Origin: Rattus norvegicus
Taxonomy: Eukaryota; Chordata; Mammalia; Rodentia; Muridae
Assembly: GCF_036323735.1 (NCBI RefSeq)
Contig: NC_086028.1
Location: 37,842,501 to 37,906,500, forward strand
Length of the DNA stretch: 64,000 nucleotides
Direction of reading: 5' to 3'
Shown here: positions 21,288 to 31,649 of the stretch, piece by piece
How positions within the stretch are numbered: position 1 is the stretch's first letter
Layout: each line of letters starts with the position of its first letter
Program-made: the position numbers and the translations under genes
The notes under the pieces: model-generated
Databases searched by the model: none
What the model was told of the DNA's origin: nothing
What the model saw: the letters and a program-made list of their open reading frames with translations, nothing else

Positions 21288-21629
21288 GGGCCAGATTTTC
21301 AATTAGATCAAACTGTATGTAATTTTAAGACTCTTCAGAGAATTCCAACATTTGAACTTGACTACACTTCCTATTTTAAACCAATTAACTCACTGCTATT
21401 CTTTTTATTAAAATTTAAATAAAACAGTACATACCACAAATTCTAATAACCTACCCCTGTATTTAAACATAGCTCTGGGTGGTACGTATAATTTTATAAT
21501 CATTTTTTAATAAACAAGAATTTGTTTCAGACATCCAAATTAGAAAAGTGAAGTTTTCTCAGTTTGCAGAACATATAATAACTTTGTGTGGAGCCTTTAA
21601 AATTCCATAAAAAGACTCGCTAGTGCTTT

Positions 21630-21752
21630 ATCAGAGCCAGACTCAACGGCACAGTCCATTAATCCTAGCACTCGCCAGGCAAATGCAGGTGGGCCTGTGA
21701 GTTCAGCTCCAGCTTAGATTACACAGCTGACATAGAGAGACAGACAGACACA
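21630..21752 (+). mobile_element. B1: B1 SINE, degenerate
   Basis: CCATTAATCCTAGCACTCGC, AGGCAAATGCAGGTGGGCCT, then a short (GACA)n run. Confidence 0.6.
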
Positions 21753-21759
21753 GGATTTG

Positions 21760-23067
21760 TCCTAGGAAACTTGGATGGTCATATGTAAAAGAATAGAGTT
21801 GAATCAGTACCTAATATTATATGCAGGAACTAATTCAAAACGTATCAAATATTTAAATATAAAGGCAAAAAAAAAAAAACAGAAAACCCTTAGAAGAAAA
21901 CACAGGAGGAAAGTTTTATTCAAAACTCGAACACATGAGCACACAGGAAAATTTCTGAACAAAACACCAATGGCTTATGCTCTAAAATCAAGAATTGACA
22001 AATAGGATCTCATAAAACTGCAAAGCTTCTGTAAGGCAAAGGGCACTGTCATTAGGACAAAATGGCAACCAACAGATTGGGGAAAAGATCTTTACCAATC
22101 CTACATCTGATAGAGGGCTAATATCCAAAATATACAAAGAACTCAAGAAGTTAGACTCCAGAGAGCAAAATAACCCTATTTTTAAAATGGGGTACAGAGC
22201 TAAACAAAGAATTCACAGCTGAGGGGCTGGGGATTTAGCTCAGTGGTTAGAGCGCTTACCTAGGAAGCGCAAGGCCCTGGGTTCGGTCCCCAGCTCCGAA
22301 AAAAAGAACCAAAAAAAAAAAAAAAAAAAGAATTCACAGCTGAGGATTATCGAATGACTGAGAAGCACCTAAAGAAATGTTCAACATCCTTAGTCATAAG
22401 AGAAATGCAAATCAAAACAACCTCAAAACAAAGATTCTACCTCACACCAGTCAGAATGGCTAAGAACAAAAACTCAGATGACAACAGATGCTGGCAAGAA
22501 TGTGGAGAAAGAGGAACACTCCTTCTTTGTTGGTGAGATTGCAAACTGGTACAACCACTCTGGAAATCAGTCTGGAGGTTCCTCACAAAACTGGACATAG
22601 TACTAACTGAGGACCCATCTATACCACTTCTGGGCATATACCCAAAAGATGCTCCAACATACAACAAAGGCACGTGCTCCACTATGTTCATAGCAGCCTT
22701 ATTTATAATAGCCAGAAGCTAGAAAGAATCCAAATGTCCTTCAACAGAGGAATGGATACAGAAAATGTGGTACATCTACACAATGGAGTACTACTCAGCT
22801 ATCAAAAATAATGACTTCATAAAATTCATAGGCAAATGGAATGAACTAGAAAATATCATCCTGAGTGAGGTTACCCAATCACAGAAAACACACATGGTAT
22901 GCACTGATAAGTGGATATTAGCCCAAAATCTTGAATTACCCAAGATACAATCCACAGACCACATGAAGCTCAAGAAGAAGGATAACCAAAGTGTGGTTGC
23001 TTCACTCCTTCTTAAAAGGAGGGAACAAAAATATTCATGGGGGGGGGGGGATATGGAGGCAAAGTTT
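21760..23067 (+). pseudogene. L1 ORF2 C-terminal region and start of 3' UTR
   Basis: A continuous plus-strand L1 segment, younger than the others. Fragments include REMQIKTTSKQRFYLTPVRM (from 22405) and IYTMEYYSAIKNNDFIKFIG (from 22774), the conserved C-terminal end of ORF2 reverse transcriptase. It is 5' truncated, frameshifted and broken by an ID at 22224-22328, so non-functional. The 3' UTR follows with a 12-G run at 23039-23050. Confidence 0.92.
22224..22328 (+). mobile_element. ID: ID SINE inside L1
   Basis: Full ID with one inserted T (GTGGTTAGAGC) and the AGAACCAAAA tail. Perfect 16-bp target duplication AGAATTCACAGCTGAG at 22208-22223 and 22329-22344. Confidence 0.97.
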
Positions 23068-23172
23068 GGTGGAAGGATAGAGCTGATTCCACAAGTTGTT
23101 CTCTTACCTCCACAACCTCTCTTTCACATACACATACACACACATACACATATGTACACAAACAAATGTAAT
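23068..23172 (+). mobile_element. B4-type SINE tail
   Basis: GCTGATTCCACAAGTTGTTC, TCTTACCTCCACAACCTCTC and CACATACACA resemble the 3' end of B4. Confidence 0.5.
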
Positions 23173-23345
23173 TTTTTAAAAGAACTATACACTAAAGAGA
23201 TAACACCTGCCACTTAACAGCCCACAGAAAACTTTAAAACAAGAAAATAATACTTGTTGGCAAGGACGCAGAGAAATAAGAACCTTAAGGCACGGTTGAT
23301 AAGAATGGAAATGGGGTGGTGGGCCACCCTGGAGAGAGGTCTCAG
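23173..23345 (+). mobile_element. Old L1 ORF2 fragment
   Basis: TTGTTGGCAAGGACGCAGAG, AATAAGAACCTTAAGGCACG and GGGCCACCCTGGAGAG follow ancient L1 ORF2 order. Confidence 0.5.
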
Positions 23346-23428
23346 TGACTACACTGTTAGCATTTTGTCAACTTGACACAAGATAGAGGTGTTTTGGAAG
23401 AAGGAACCTCAATTAAGAAGATACCCTC

Positions 23429-23645
23429 GGGCTGGAGAGATGGCTCAGCGGTTAAGAGCACTGACTGCTCTTCCAGAGGTCCTGAGTTCAATTCCCGGCA
23501 ACCACATGGTGGCTCACAACCATCTGTAATGGGATCTGATGCCCTCTTCTGGTGTGTCTGAAGACAGCTACAGTGTACTTACATATAAATAAATAAATCT
23601 TGAAAAAATAAAAAAATAAATAAAAAGGAGTGAGAGCATCTGCAT

Positions 23646-23669
<24 letters not shown>
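23429..23669 (+). mobile_element. B2: B2 SINE with probable 3' transduction
   Basis: Full B2, then AATAAATCTTG and an A-rich stretch, then about 21 bases of non-B2 sequence (23627-23647), then a second A-run. All of it lies within perfect 14-bp duplications, AAGAAGATACCCTC, at 23415-23428 and 23670-23683. Confidence 0.9.
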
Positions 23670-23676
<7 letters not shown>

Positions 23677-23705
23677 TACCCTCACTGGCAAGCCTATGGT
23701 GAGTT

Positions 23706-23850
23706 GGTTTTTAGGGTTTTGTTGTTTTGTTTTTTTGTATTTTTGGTGTTTTTTTGTTGTTTTTTTTTTGTTGTTGTTGTTTTGTTTTGTTTTTTTGGGG
23801 TTTTTTTTTTTGGTTGGGGGTTGTTTGGCTTTGCTTTTCTTTGTTTACTT
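23706..23850 (+). repeat. T-rich / (TTG)n low-complexity stretch
   Basis: Mixed T-runs with GTT and GTTTT units. Long open frames here, rich in Phe, Leu and Val, are artefacts. Confidence 0.85.
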
Positions 23851-23934
23851 AGTAATCGATGTAGGAGGGCCCAGCTCACTGAGGACAGCACTGTCCTGGG
23901 GCATGTAGTCCGAACATATAGGAAGCAGTCTGGG

Positions 23935-24150
23935 GACTGGAGAGATGTCTCAGTGGTTAAGAGCACTGACTGCTCTTCCAGAGGTCCTGAGTTCAAATCC
24001 CAGCAATCACATGGTGGCTCACAACCATCTGTAATGAGATCTGATGCCCTCTTCTGGTGTGTCTGAAGACAGTTACAGTGTACTCATATATAACAAAGGA
24101 AGGAAGGAAGGGAGGGAGGGAGGGAGGGAGGGAGGGAGGAAAGGAAGGAA
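23935..24150 (+). mobile_element. B2: B2 SINE with GGGA-expanded tail
   Basis: GACTGGAGAGATGTCTCAGT to TGTACTCATATATAACAAAG, then (GGAA/GGGA)n at 24097-24140. Flanks GAAGCAGTCTG and GAAACAGTCTG are a near-perfect duplication. Confidence 0.92.
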
Positions 24151-24367
24151 AAGAAACAGTCTGACCAAGCCATGGGGAGCAAGCCAGGAAACAGCCCCCC
24201 TCCACAACCTCTGCCTCAGCTCCTGTGTCTAGGTTCCTGCCCTGGCTGCCTTCCATGATCATGAACTGCGATAGAGAATTGTAACTGAAATAACTCTTTC
24301 TCCCTGGGGTTGCTTTTGGTCACAGTGTCTTATCATTGCAGTGGAAACCCTCAATGCTAAGCCCACT

Positions 24368-24817
24368 TGCTGCTCTTGCCAAATTCACTCTGTGGCATCC
24401 ACATCAAGTGGTTCACAATGGCCTATGACTCCAGATCCTGAAAAGGCAATTTCAAAAAAGAAAGTCACAGGACACAACTGAATATCCAATGAAACCAAAC
24501 CTCCCACATCAACAGTGACTAACAACGGAACAGGAAAATAGATGTACCCGGCCCAGTCCCATGGCTTCCCATCCAGCAGCAGGGAGGTGGGGGGGTAGAG
24601 GGGTTGGGTGGGGATGAGGGGGGATGGGGGAATGACAACACAAAGACTGTCTACCTCTAGGGAAGAGCAAGGGATGGGGGATGGCTGATGTCCCCAGTAG
24701 ATGGTTGGCTTGCTCACAGAACTGTTCCCTGTCCTATTGCATTTGGCCAGACCTTCCATGGCATCAGACAATATTCCATTTGCCATCTTCCTGATTTAAA
24801 TTGAATGTTTCTAACTT
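24368..24817. other. Unique sequence with a G-rich island
   Basis: No repeat family or gene recognised. 24582-24630 has at least six runs of three or more G on the plus strand, a G-quadruplex candidate. Confidence 0.5.
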
Positions 24818-24998
24818 GGGCCCAGTCATGTGGCTCAGGGCACAAAGGCCCTTGCCAAGCAAGCCTAGCAACCTCAGTTCAACCCCTAGGACTCACAGAC
24901 ACATGGACAGAGAGAACGGACTCCATATCCTTTCCCTCTGACCTCCAAATGTGCAAAGTGGTGTGCATGTGTGCACACAGTAACAAAGAAAAAAAAAA
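24818..24998 (+). mobile_element. B4: B4-type SINE, diverged
   Basis: CATGTGGCTCAGGGCACAAA, ACCTCAGTTCAACCCCTAGG, CCTCTGACCTCCAAATGTGC and an A-rich tail. Confidence 0.6.
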
Positions 24999-25139
24999 GA
25001 ATGACTCTAAGATGAGCTTAAGGATAAGATGTATCATTTTAGAAAGCTGTTTCAATATCCTCCAATTACTCAAAAATTGAGAATTTCTGTGTTTTATTAA
25101 AGTATTCCACCATTTTCACATGTTTAAATGCATTTCGCT

Positions 25140-25318
25140 TGAGGGCCGGAGAGATGGCTCCGTGGGTAAAAGCACTTGACGCTCTTCAGAAGGGCCTGGC
25201 TTTAGTTCTCAGCTGCTCACAACCACCCGTAACTGAAGTTCAGGGAACCTAAGACTTTTCTCCTGGCCTCCAGGGGCACCTGCACACACGCAGGCACATA
25301 ACAAACAAACCTTTAAGA
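25140..25318 (+). mobile_element. B3: B3 SINE
   Basis: GGCCGGAGAGATGGCTCCGT, CTGCTCACAACCACCCGTAA, CTCCTGGCCTCCAGGGGCAC. Confidence 0.8.
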
Positions 25319-25343
25319 ATTTGTCAGTTTGTCTTTGGAAGAA

Positions 25344-25388
25344 CACACACACACACACACACACACTCACACACACACACTCACACAG
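25344..25388 (+). repeat. Interrupted (CA)n
   Basis: CA units with two TCACAC interruptions, near the B3 tail. Confidence 0.9.
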
Positions 25389-25389
25389 T

Positions 25390-26289
25390 GTGACAGTCCC
25401 CGAAACTAATTCACAGTACTTCCAGGGAAACACCAAAGAAAAACAGGCAGCAGGATAACAGGAGGCGTGAGCATGTGTGCTTGTGCACACACACACACCT
25501 CTGTCAGCCAAAGCCTCGGCACATGCAGTGCCTAGAGGGATGCGTGCCTGAAATCCCTTCTCAGCCACCCAGTGACCCAAGATCCCGCTCCATGTCAACC
25601 CTTGACCTGAACACTTCCAATCAGGAGTAGGGCCTCTTGGAAAATGGCATCTTCTGCCTGGCTGCCTGAAGTTTAGGCAGGCGCCCTGCATCTGTTCCCA
25701 CGCAGGGACAACCTGCCTTCTGTTGCTCAGCTTCTCTGAAAGTGTCAAAACAGTCAGGGATGGTGGCTTATGCCAGCAATCCAGTGTTAGAAAGCTGCAG
25801 AAAGGGGAGGAAGGGAGGGATAGAGAGACAGTGGGGAGGGAAGAGGAAAAGAAAGAAGAGGAGAAGGGAGGAGAAGAGGAAGTGGAGGAGAACGTAACAA
25901 TTTTCAGGCAAATGGACAAATGGGTGAACAGACAGACAGACAGACAAGCCTCCCAACGTCTTGGCAAGACTTAAAGCTACAAGTGCCTGAAGCTCCCATG
26001 ATGTTCCTTGGCTACATCCCAGCAGCCTCCAGTTTGTGCAGAGATCCCTTGGAGAAACTTCCCCAACAGCAATGGCTGGACAACCTGACTGCTTTAACAC
26101 TCAGCTCTAGGGGACAAGATGGGACCAGGCAGCCAGAGCAGCTCGCATCTATGCTCAGCCAACTGTACTGTCCCAGCCCTCATACCACCACCTCCTCATC
26201 AGACGTGGTTACCTCCATTGCTGCACCAAGCGGTGGTGGCTGAGCAGTCTCATGTGTTGGTTGTAGGTAGCCGCGTGGGCTGAGGTTGG
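25390..26289. other. Mostly unique sequence
   Basis: Contains a purine-rich stretch at 25797-25890 and a short (GACA)n at 25929-25946. The long minus-strand frame across 25209-25967 is a mix of SINE, CA array and GA-rich DNA and is not credible as a gene. Confidence 0.5.
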
Positions 26290-26375
26290 GAACTACTCCA
26301 CAGAGTTCCTGTGATCACTGAATTCCTTAATGCACCTAGAACAGAACCTGGCACACAGTAGCTACTCCAGAGATA
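26290..26375 (+). mobile_element. MIR: MIR-like ancient SINE
   Basis: ACAGAACCTGGCACACAGTA followed by GCTACTC is the typical MIR 3' segment. Strongly diverged. Confidence 0.5.
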
Positions 26376-26489
26376 GCAGATGCTAATGCTGAAATTAATA
26401 GTAATGACGCTGGATAATTTTTACAAAATGCCCAAACCATTAAAAAAAAAAGATTAACTTTACAAACTCAACATTAAAATTTAAATTAC

Positions 26490-26730
26490 TTATGAAATAA
26501 AGAGCAGTGTAAGCAAAGTGGAAAGACAGCTTCAGATGGGAAGAAAATATTTATTTGCAAAGCACTAATGAAAGATTAGTATCTAGAATGTATAAATAAT
26601 TGCTACAAATCAATAAGAAAAAGTGCTAGAATTAAAAAAAAAAAAAAGCAGCCAGTTGAAACATAATGTTCACAGAGAAAACCTGAGCAGACAAAGAAAT
26701 ATAAAGCAGAGCTTGGCCTAGGAGTAGTCA
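26490..26730 (+). mobile_element. Old L1 ORF2 fragment
   Basis: GAAAATATTTATTTGCAAAG, TAGTATCTAGAATGTATAAA and TGCTACAAATCAATAAGAAA follow ancient L1 ORF2 order. Confidence 0.6.
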
Positions 26731-26782
26731 GAAAAGGCACTTATAGCTTCACTACCAATAGACAATGTGGCAAAAATCCAGA

Positions 26783-27300
26783 GAGGTAGGAGGATTACAC
26801 CGTCAAGGACAGTCTGGTTTACATAGTGTCTTAGTCAGGGCTACTGTTGCTGTAGTGAGACACTGTAATTGAAACCACTTGGGGAGAAAAGCATTTATTT
26901 GGTTTATGTTTTTCCCATCACGGTTCATCATTGAAGGAAATCAGGACAGGAACTCAAGCAGGACAGAACTTAGAGGCAGGAGCTGAAGCGGAGGCCATGG
27001 AGGGATGCTGCTTACTGGCTTGCTCCTCATGGCTTGCTCAGCCTGCTTTCTTGCAGAGCCTGGGACCACCAGCCCAGGGGTGGCCCCGCCCACAATAGGC
27101 TGGGCCCTCCTACCTGAATCACTAATTAAGAAAATGCCGTACAGGCTTGCCTACAGCAGGATCGTGGGGAGGCATTTTCTCAGTTGAGGTTCCCTCCTCT
27201 CTGATGACTCCGAGCTTGTGTCAAGTTGACACACAACGAGCCAGCCCACATAGTGAGAGCCCGTTTCAAACAAACAAACAACAAAACAAAACAAAAACCG
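26783..27300 (+). mobile_element. B1: B1 SINE remnant split by an LTR-like repeat
   Basis: AGGACAGTCTGGTTTACATAG and, after the insert, CATAGTGAGAGCCCGTTTC with a CAAA-rich tail form one B1 3' half. ACATAG lies at both junctions (26821-26826 and 27248-27253). Confidence 0.7.
26827..27250 (-). mobile_element. Rodent LTR-like repeat (type B), full length
   Basis: TGTCTTAGTCAGGGCTACTG to CAACGAGCCAGCCCACA, about 420 bp, inserted in a B1. The best-delimited copy of this family in the window. Confidence 0.7.
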
Positions 27301-27301
27301 C

Positions 27302-27505
27302 AAGGCCCAGAAAGATGACTCAGTGTGGCGTAGGCTCTCGCCGCTGAGCCTGAACACCTGAGTTCAAACCCTGGGACTCCTACGGCGGAAGGAAAAGAAC
27401 CAGGCTCTTCAAGTTGTCCTGGGACACACAGGTGCCACGACGCATCTGTACCCACACGCATACATGTCTCTATGCGGGTGCTCAGGCATACACGCACTCG
27501 ACAAT
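27302..27505 (+). mobile_element. B4: B4-type SINE
   Basis: CCCAGAAAGATGACTCAGTG, CACCTGAGTTCAAACCCTGG, GAACCAGGCTCTTCAAGTTG. Confidence 0.65.
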
Positions 27506-27556
27506 AATTCTAATTATTTTATATTAATTTTATAATTAGTTTTTTAATTTAAAAAA

Positions 27557-27762
27557 ACGGGCTGAAAAGACGATTCAGTGGTTAAGCACACATACTGCTT
27601 TGTACACGGCACCCAAGTTCAGTTCCCAGCACCCCTCATCATAACCACCTCTAATGCCAGTTCTTCGGGATCCAATGCCTCTGGACTCTTGAAGACACCA
27701 GAACTTACACGAACCTGCACCTAGACACGCAAGCACAATTTTAATTTTAAAACAAAATGAAG
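27557..27762 (+). mobile_element. B3: B3 SINE, diverged
   Basis: GGGCTGAAAAGACGATTCAG, CCAAGTTCAGTTCCCAGCAC, GGGATCCAATGCCTCTGGAC. Confidence 0.7.
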
Positions 27763-28055
27763 TTTTTCAGTGAAATATGGCTTCACATCCCTCGTGTTGA
27801 CAAATCCTAACACGAGAAATGAACCAATGACTGGCAAACACGGCAGTGGAGACCCAAAATGGATATATTGACCTCCGGATCGGTCTAAGCAGGTTATCCC
27901 TCAATGCCTAGGCCATACTTCATCAAGCCTGAGACAACAGTGGTTCCAAGATGCATTGTTATTACGCGTGCTGAGAAACGATTAAAGATTTCCAGACACT
28001 TGTAAGGCGGTGAGAACAGCAGAGATGTTCGAATGAAAAGGAAACCTTTCACTTC

Positions 28056-28310
28056 CTATGAAATACAGTAATGGTGAAAAAATTAGAAATAGCTTAGATG
28101 TTCATCCATCACAGAAATGGCTCCGTGAAGGCGGTATATATTCACACAATGAAATTCTTATAGCAGTTAAAAGTCATAGATCACAGAAATATCTGCGAGT
28201 GAAAATAGCGAGACGCGGAGTGATGGACAGCTCGCATTTGTGAACACACACACACACACACACACACGAGAAATCGTTTTGAAGTTTTAAAAATTACCTT
28301 TTGTTATAGA
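28056..28310 (+). mobile_element. Old L1 3' fragment
   Basis: AATTAGAAATAGCTTAGATG, TTCATCCATCACAGAAATGG, CACAATGAAATTC and GAAGTTTTAAAAATTACC are in ancient L1 ORF2 order; a CA run sits at about 28243-28267. 27763-28055 has no recognised feature. Confidence 0.55.
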
Positions 28311-28498
28311 TGGACCACAACAAAGTCCTGGTTTCCCTGTACCCGTGCCCACACTTGGTTTTGCCAAATGAGCAGTACAAAGTTCAAGGGAAGTCGAACT
28401 TCATTAAATAAATGTGGGTGCATGGCTGGCAGCTTCTTTCAACCAGGCAAGAGGGAAGCCAGGCATAGAAAGAGCATGTCTGAAGGGGAAAAAAAATA

Positions 28499-28630
28499 AA
28501 TTAGGCCTTTGGTCCCAGCACTCAGAAAGCAAAGGCAGATGGATCTCTGTGAGTTTAAGGCCAACCTGATCTACATAGTGAGTTCTAGGACAGCCTGGGC
28601 TACATAAGAAGACTATGTCTCCACTTAAAG
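28499..28630 (+). mobile_element. B1: B1 SINE
   Basis: CTTTGGTCCCAGCACTCAGA, GTTTAAGGCCAACCTGATCT, GTTCTAGGACAGCCTGGGCT. Confidence 0.88.
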
Positions 28631-28885
28631 AAAAAAAGACAAAATAGTCACATCTGGTATGACCAAAGCAAGCATAATTAAGCCTAGAAAAAAATGAAGT
28701 TCTCAAAAATCATGACTGTGGTTTTTGACAAATGCAGTTAAATGGCCAGATACGTAAGAAACACATAAGAATTTTGAGGATATTGTATTGGCATAAGTGA
28801 CCCAGCCTGAGCGGAAATTATTCTAAATGCAAAAGAAAATGGGAAAAAAATTGCTCAGAGGATGTTTCTTCTTTAGAAGTATACA

Positions 28886-29220
28886 AGGATGCCAGGCAGG
28901 CTCCCACACACCAGCAATCCCAGCACTCAGGAAGACTGAGAAAGGGAGGCCAGTGTGAATTCAAGGCTAGCCTAAGCCATCCCTTGAGATCCTGCCCCCC
29001 TAAAACAAAACCGGGTTGAAAGCTCAAGGTTCATCGGTCAAGAGCATTGTCTGCTCTTACAGAGGACCCAGTTTGGTTCCAAGCACTCACACAGTGTCTC
29101 ACAGCCATCTTAATTCCAGTGCTAGGAGACCTAAAGTCCTCCTCTGGCCTCTACAAGGCAACAAGCATATAGTCAGACACACAAGCACATAGCGAATGGT
29201 TTAATTTTTAAGAAATAAAT
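28886..29220 (+). mobile_element. B1-like then B3-like SINE
   Basis: 28886-29015 has B1 landmarks (CAGCAATCCCAGCACTCAGG); 29018-29220 has B3 landmarks (CGGTCAAGAGCATTGTCTGC, CTCCTCTGGCCTCTACAAGG). Confidence 0.65.
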
Positions 29221-29305
29221 ATAGTGTCTTAAGGAGTGAAATGATGTGTAGTGGCCCTGCTAGTCCTCCTCAATGCAATGACTGAAAAACCACAGTGACC
29301 TATTA

Positions 29306-29384
29306 GGGCTGGGGGTGGGGCTCTGTGGTAGAGAGCCTGGCAAGCTAGCCTGAAGTCCTGGCTTTAATCTAGAGTACCACAAAA

Positions 29385-29427
<43 letters not shown>

Positions 29428-29440
29428 GACACACACAGCA
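29306..29440 (+). mobile_element. ID-like fragment with (CA)n
   Basis: GGGCTGGGGGTGGGGCTCTG and GGCAAGCTAGCCTGAAGTCC are ID-like but diverged; CA units run from about 29387. Confidence 0.5.
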
Positions 29441-29489
29441 AAATCAGGAAAGACATTGTATATAGGGTGTTTTGTTGGTAGTGGTACAT

Positions 29490-29652
29490 TTTGATTTTTC
29501 TTTTAACATTTCTTTCTTTGTAAGTATGGGCACACACAGGCACGCAGAGATCAGTGTGCGGCTTACCAGGTCTCTCCTCTCACCATGAGGATTCTAGGGA
29601 TCCGGTGGTCAAGCTTGGTAGCAAGCCTTTCCCTGCTGAGCCAACATGGAAC
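29490..29652 (-). mobile_element. B3-type SINE, degenerate
   Basis: GGCACGCAGAGATCAGTGTG and CCTTTCCCTGCTGAGCCAAC suggest a reverse B2/B3-class element. Confidence 0.5.
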
Positions 29653-29659
29653 CCCTGGT

Positions 29660-29880
29660 GGGGGTGTTTTGAAGATAAAGTCTTAGCCCAGATTAACCTC
29701 AAACTTGCTGTGTAGACAAAGATGATCTTGAACTTTGACCCTCACGCCGTCACCTCACGCCATCACCACTCTACTGGGAGGCGATAGGCCTGCACTACCA
29801 TGCTAGCTTTGTGTCTAACCAGGAACCAAACCCAGGGCTTCACCCATGCTAGGTAAGCACTCCACATAACTGTCCCCCTG
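29660..29880 (-). mobile_element. B4: B4 SINE
   Basis: B1-like part (AAAGTCTTAGCCCAGATTAA, GATGATCTTGAACTTTGACC) followed by ID-like part (ACCAAACCCAGGGCTTCACC, GCTAGGTAAGCACTCCAC). Confidence 0.6.
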
Positions 29881-29884
29881 GTAT

Positions 29885-29966
29885 GAAGTCTTGGCCTTTT
29901 ACTTGTAAGAACTGGGGACCGATCCTACTAGGCAAGTGCTTTACGACTGAGCGACAACCCCAGCCC
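29885..29966 (-). mobile_element. ID: Old ID-like element
   Basis: GAACTGGGGACCGATCCTAC, AGGCAAGTGCTTTACGACTG and AGCGACAACCCCAGCCC are a diverged ID in reverse. Confidence 0.6.
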
Positions 29967-29981
29967 TGATACGTGATTCTT

Positions 29982-30070
29982 TTTTTTTTCCCCCCCCCGG
30001 AGCTGGGGACTGAACCCAGGGCCTTGCGCTTGCTAGGCAAGCGCTCTACCACTGAGCCAAATCCCCAACC
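29982..30070 (-). mobile_element. ID: ID SINE, young, minus strand
   Basis: GAGCTGGGGACTGAACCCAG, GGCAAGCGCTCTACCACTGA, GCCAAATCCCCAACCCC. Perfect 18-bp duplication CCCTGATACGTGATTCTT at 29964-29981 and 30071-30088. The only young ID on the minus strand here. Confidence 0.96.
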
Positions 30071-30089
30071 CCCTGATACGTGATTCTTG

Positions 30090-31352
30090 ATAGGCCATTT
30101 GCGTATTTGCTCTTTTAAGTGACTATTTATAGTGATAATATCAACAATGTGTTTATTGATAGAAGATTATAACCATATTTTTTATCTTTTTTGTATCTCT
30201 ATAGCAAAAGAAAAACAGCCTGGTCGGGAATATATGCAGCAGCTGCAGGATGAGGGAGTCGGTACAGTGCTTGCCTTGAAAGGCCCTGTCTCAAAAACAA
30301 ACAAACAACAAAAAAAGAAGTGTATAACTCAAGGCTATCTGTAGCTTCCACATGCAAAAGACACACGTGTGTATGGCTACACAGGACTCCTACATGTCCA
30401 TATATGGGGATCTGAAGGCAGAGTGGACTGACAAGTTCCACACCTGCTGCCTTTCCTCCCACTCCTGTCCCACTGACAGGAGCCTTGCCCTGACCTGGTC
30501 GTGGTCCCACCCATTCTCATATAATAAATCCTGGGCAGGACAAACCTTGCCTTCCCCCAAGCCCGCCTGCAAAGGACAGAAAGGCCAAAAGACAAACTCC
30601 AGAGTGGAGGAGGCCAGGAGAGAGCCTCTGTCTGCACCCTCCTCGCCCCTTGCTTAGGAGAAAGCCTTCTTCCATGCCTGGCGTCTGTGGACAATCTGCC
30701 CCAAGAAGTTGAGCCTTCCGTCTCTCTACACAGCCTAAGAACCTGACCCAGGACGTGGCTTTTCAGGAAAGCAAGAGGCCTGCATTCGATCCGTGGCCTC
30801 CCTGCATCTGTCGGCATTGGTGAATAAAGCTCGCGCCTCGGAAGCCCAGCTACCTTTGAAAACACCCAGCAGTTCCTGGGCATCTTCACTCCAATTCCAC
30901 GCTCTGATTGTGCCACCTAAATTGATTTTTCTGGAACTGCAGGAATTAGCTGACTCTACCCTGTGCCCGCGCGTCAGATGGCGCCGCTGTCCCAGCTGAG
31001 GAAGACGGCAGTCGCCTGCTCGAGGGCCCGCTTGCCCAGCCTGTGTGTGGCTCCTGGTCACGGTTTCATTATCAGCTCTGCGTCTCCTGCCCAGGCTGAG
31101 CCCCAGAGGAATCCGTCTGCGTTATTTATGTTCCCCCCTTGTTTTCAGCATCTGGGTCTGTGGGAACATTTCTGTCTACAATGCTGTCACTGAGCTAAAA
31201 GAAGAGACACTGGCGCTAAGACCCTCTTTCACAAGGACCTTCAGGGACTCCTGGAAGTGGCCAGTCACCAGTCACAGCCCAAGGTCTAGCAGACAAGTCA
31301 GGAGGAGTTCACAGTCCAGGAAGAGGGTGGGACACATGTAGTGGAGACTGAC
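30090..31352. other. Unique sequence; possible conserved block at 30820-31200
   Basis: Mostly repeat-free. 30290-30320 is CAAA-rich, perhaps a SINE remnant. 30820-31200 has CpGs and balanced composition, with overlapping open frames on both strands. I recognise no protein. Confidence 0.4.
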
Positions 31353-31437
31353 AGGGGTGACTTTAAGGAAGGAAGGAAGGAAGGGAGGGAGAGAGGGAGG
31401 GAGGGAGGGAGGGAGGGAGGGAGGGAGGGAGGGAGGG
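31353..31437 (+). repeat. (GGAA/GGGA)n purine tract
   Basis: GGAAGG units grading into GGGAGG. Pure purine, so a triplex-prone tract. Confidence 0.92.
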
Positions 31438-31476
31438 GTGATTTCTGAATAGAACACAACTACCACAGGAAAGGAA

Positions 31477-31592
31477 GGTAAGGCTCAGTGACATAGTGTT
31501 CAGCTAGCATGTCTGTGGCCCTGGGTTCAATCCTCAGTATGGCAAGAAGGAGGGAGGGAAGGGAGGGAAGGGAGGGAAGGAAGGGAGGGAGG
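31477..31592 (+). mobile_element. ID-like fragment with GGGA-rich tail
   Basis: AAGGCTCAGTGACATAGTGT and CCCTGGGTTCAATCCTCAGT are ID-like; GGGAAGGG units follow at 31541-31592. Confidence 0.55.
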
Positions 31593-31649
31593 TAGACAAG
31601 ACAAGCACCAACCCTGCCCCTGCAGAAGGGCTTTTGAAGAATACGGACC

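Larger units (their letters stand above)
23350..24350 (+). mobile_element. Rodent LTR-like repeat (type B) split by two B2s
   Basis: Starts with GTCAACTTGACACAAGATAG, resumes at GGCAAGCCTATGGTGAGTTG, then at CCATGGGGAGCAAGCCAGGA and AACTCTTTCTCCCTGGG. Between the two B2s it carries a T/G-rich expansion at 23706-23850. Confidence 0.6.

Noticed and set aside
22354..23217. Reverse-transcriptase-like protein
   Set aside because: Recognised as the C-terminal end of a 5'-truncated, frameshifted L1 ORF2; not a functional gene.
25209..25967. 252-residue minus-strand frame
   Set aside because: It crosses a B3, a CA array, unique DNA and a GA-rich tract; composition is dictated by these repeats.
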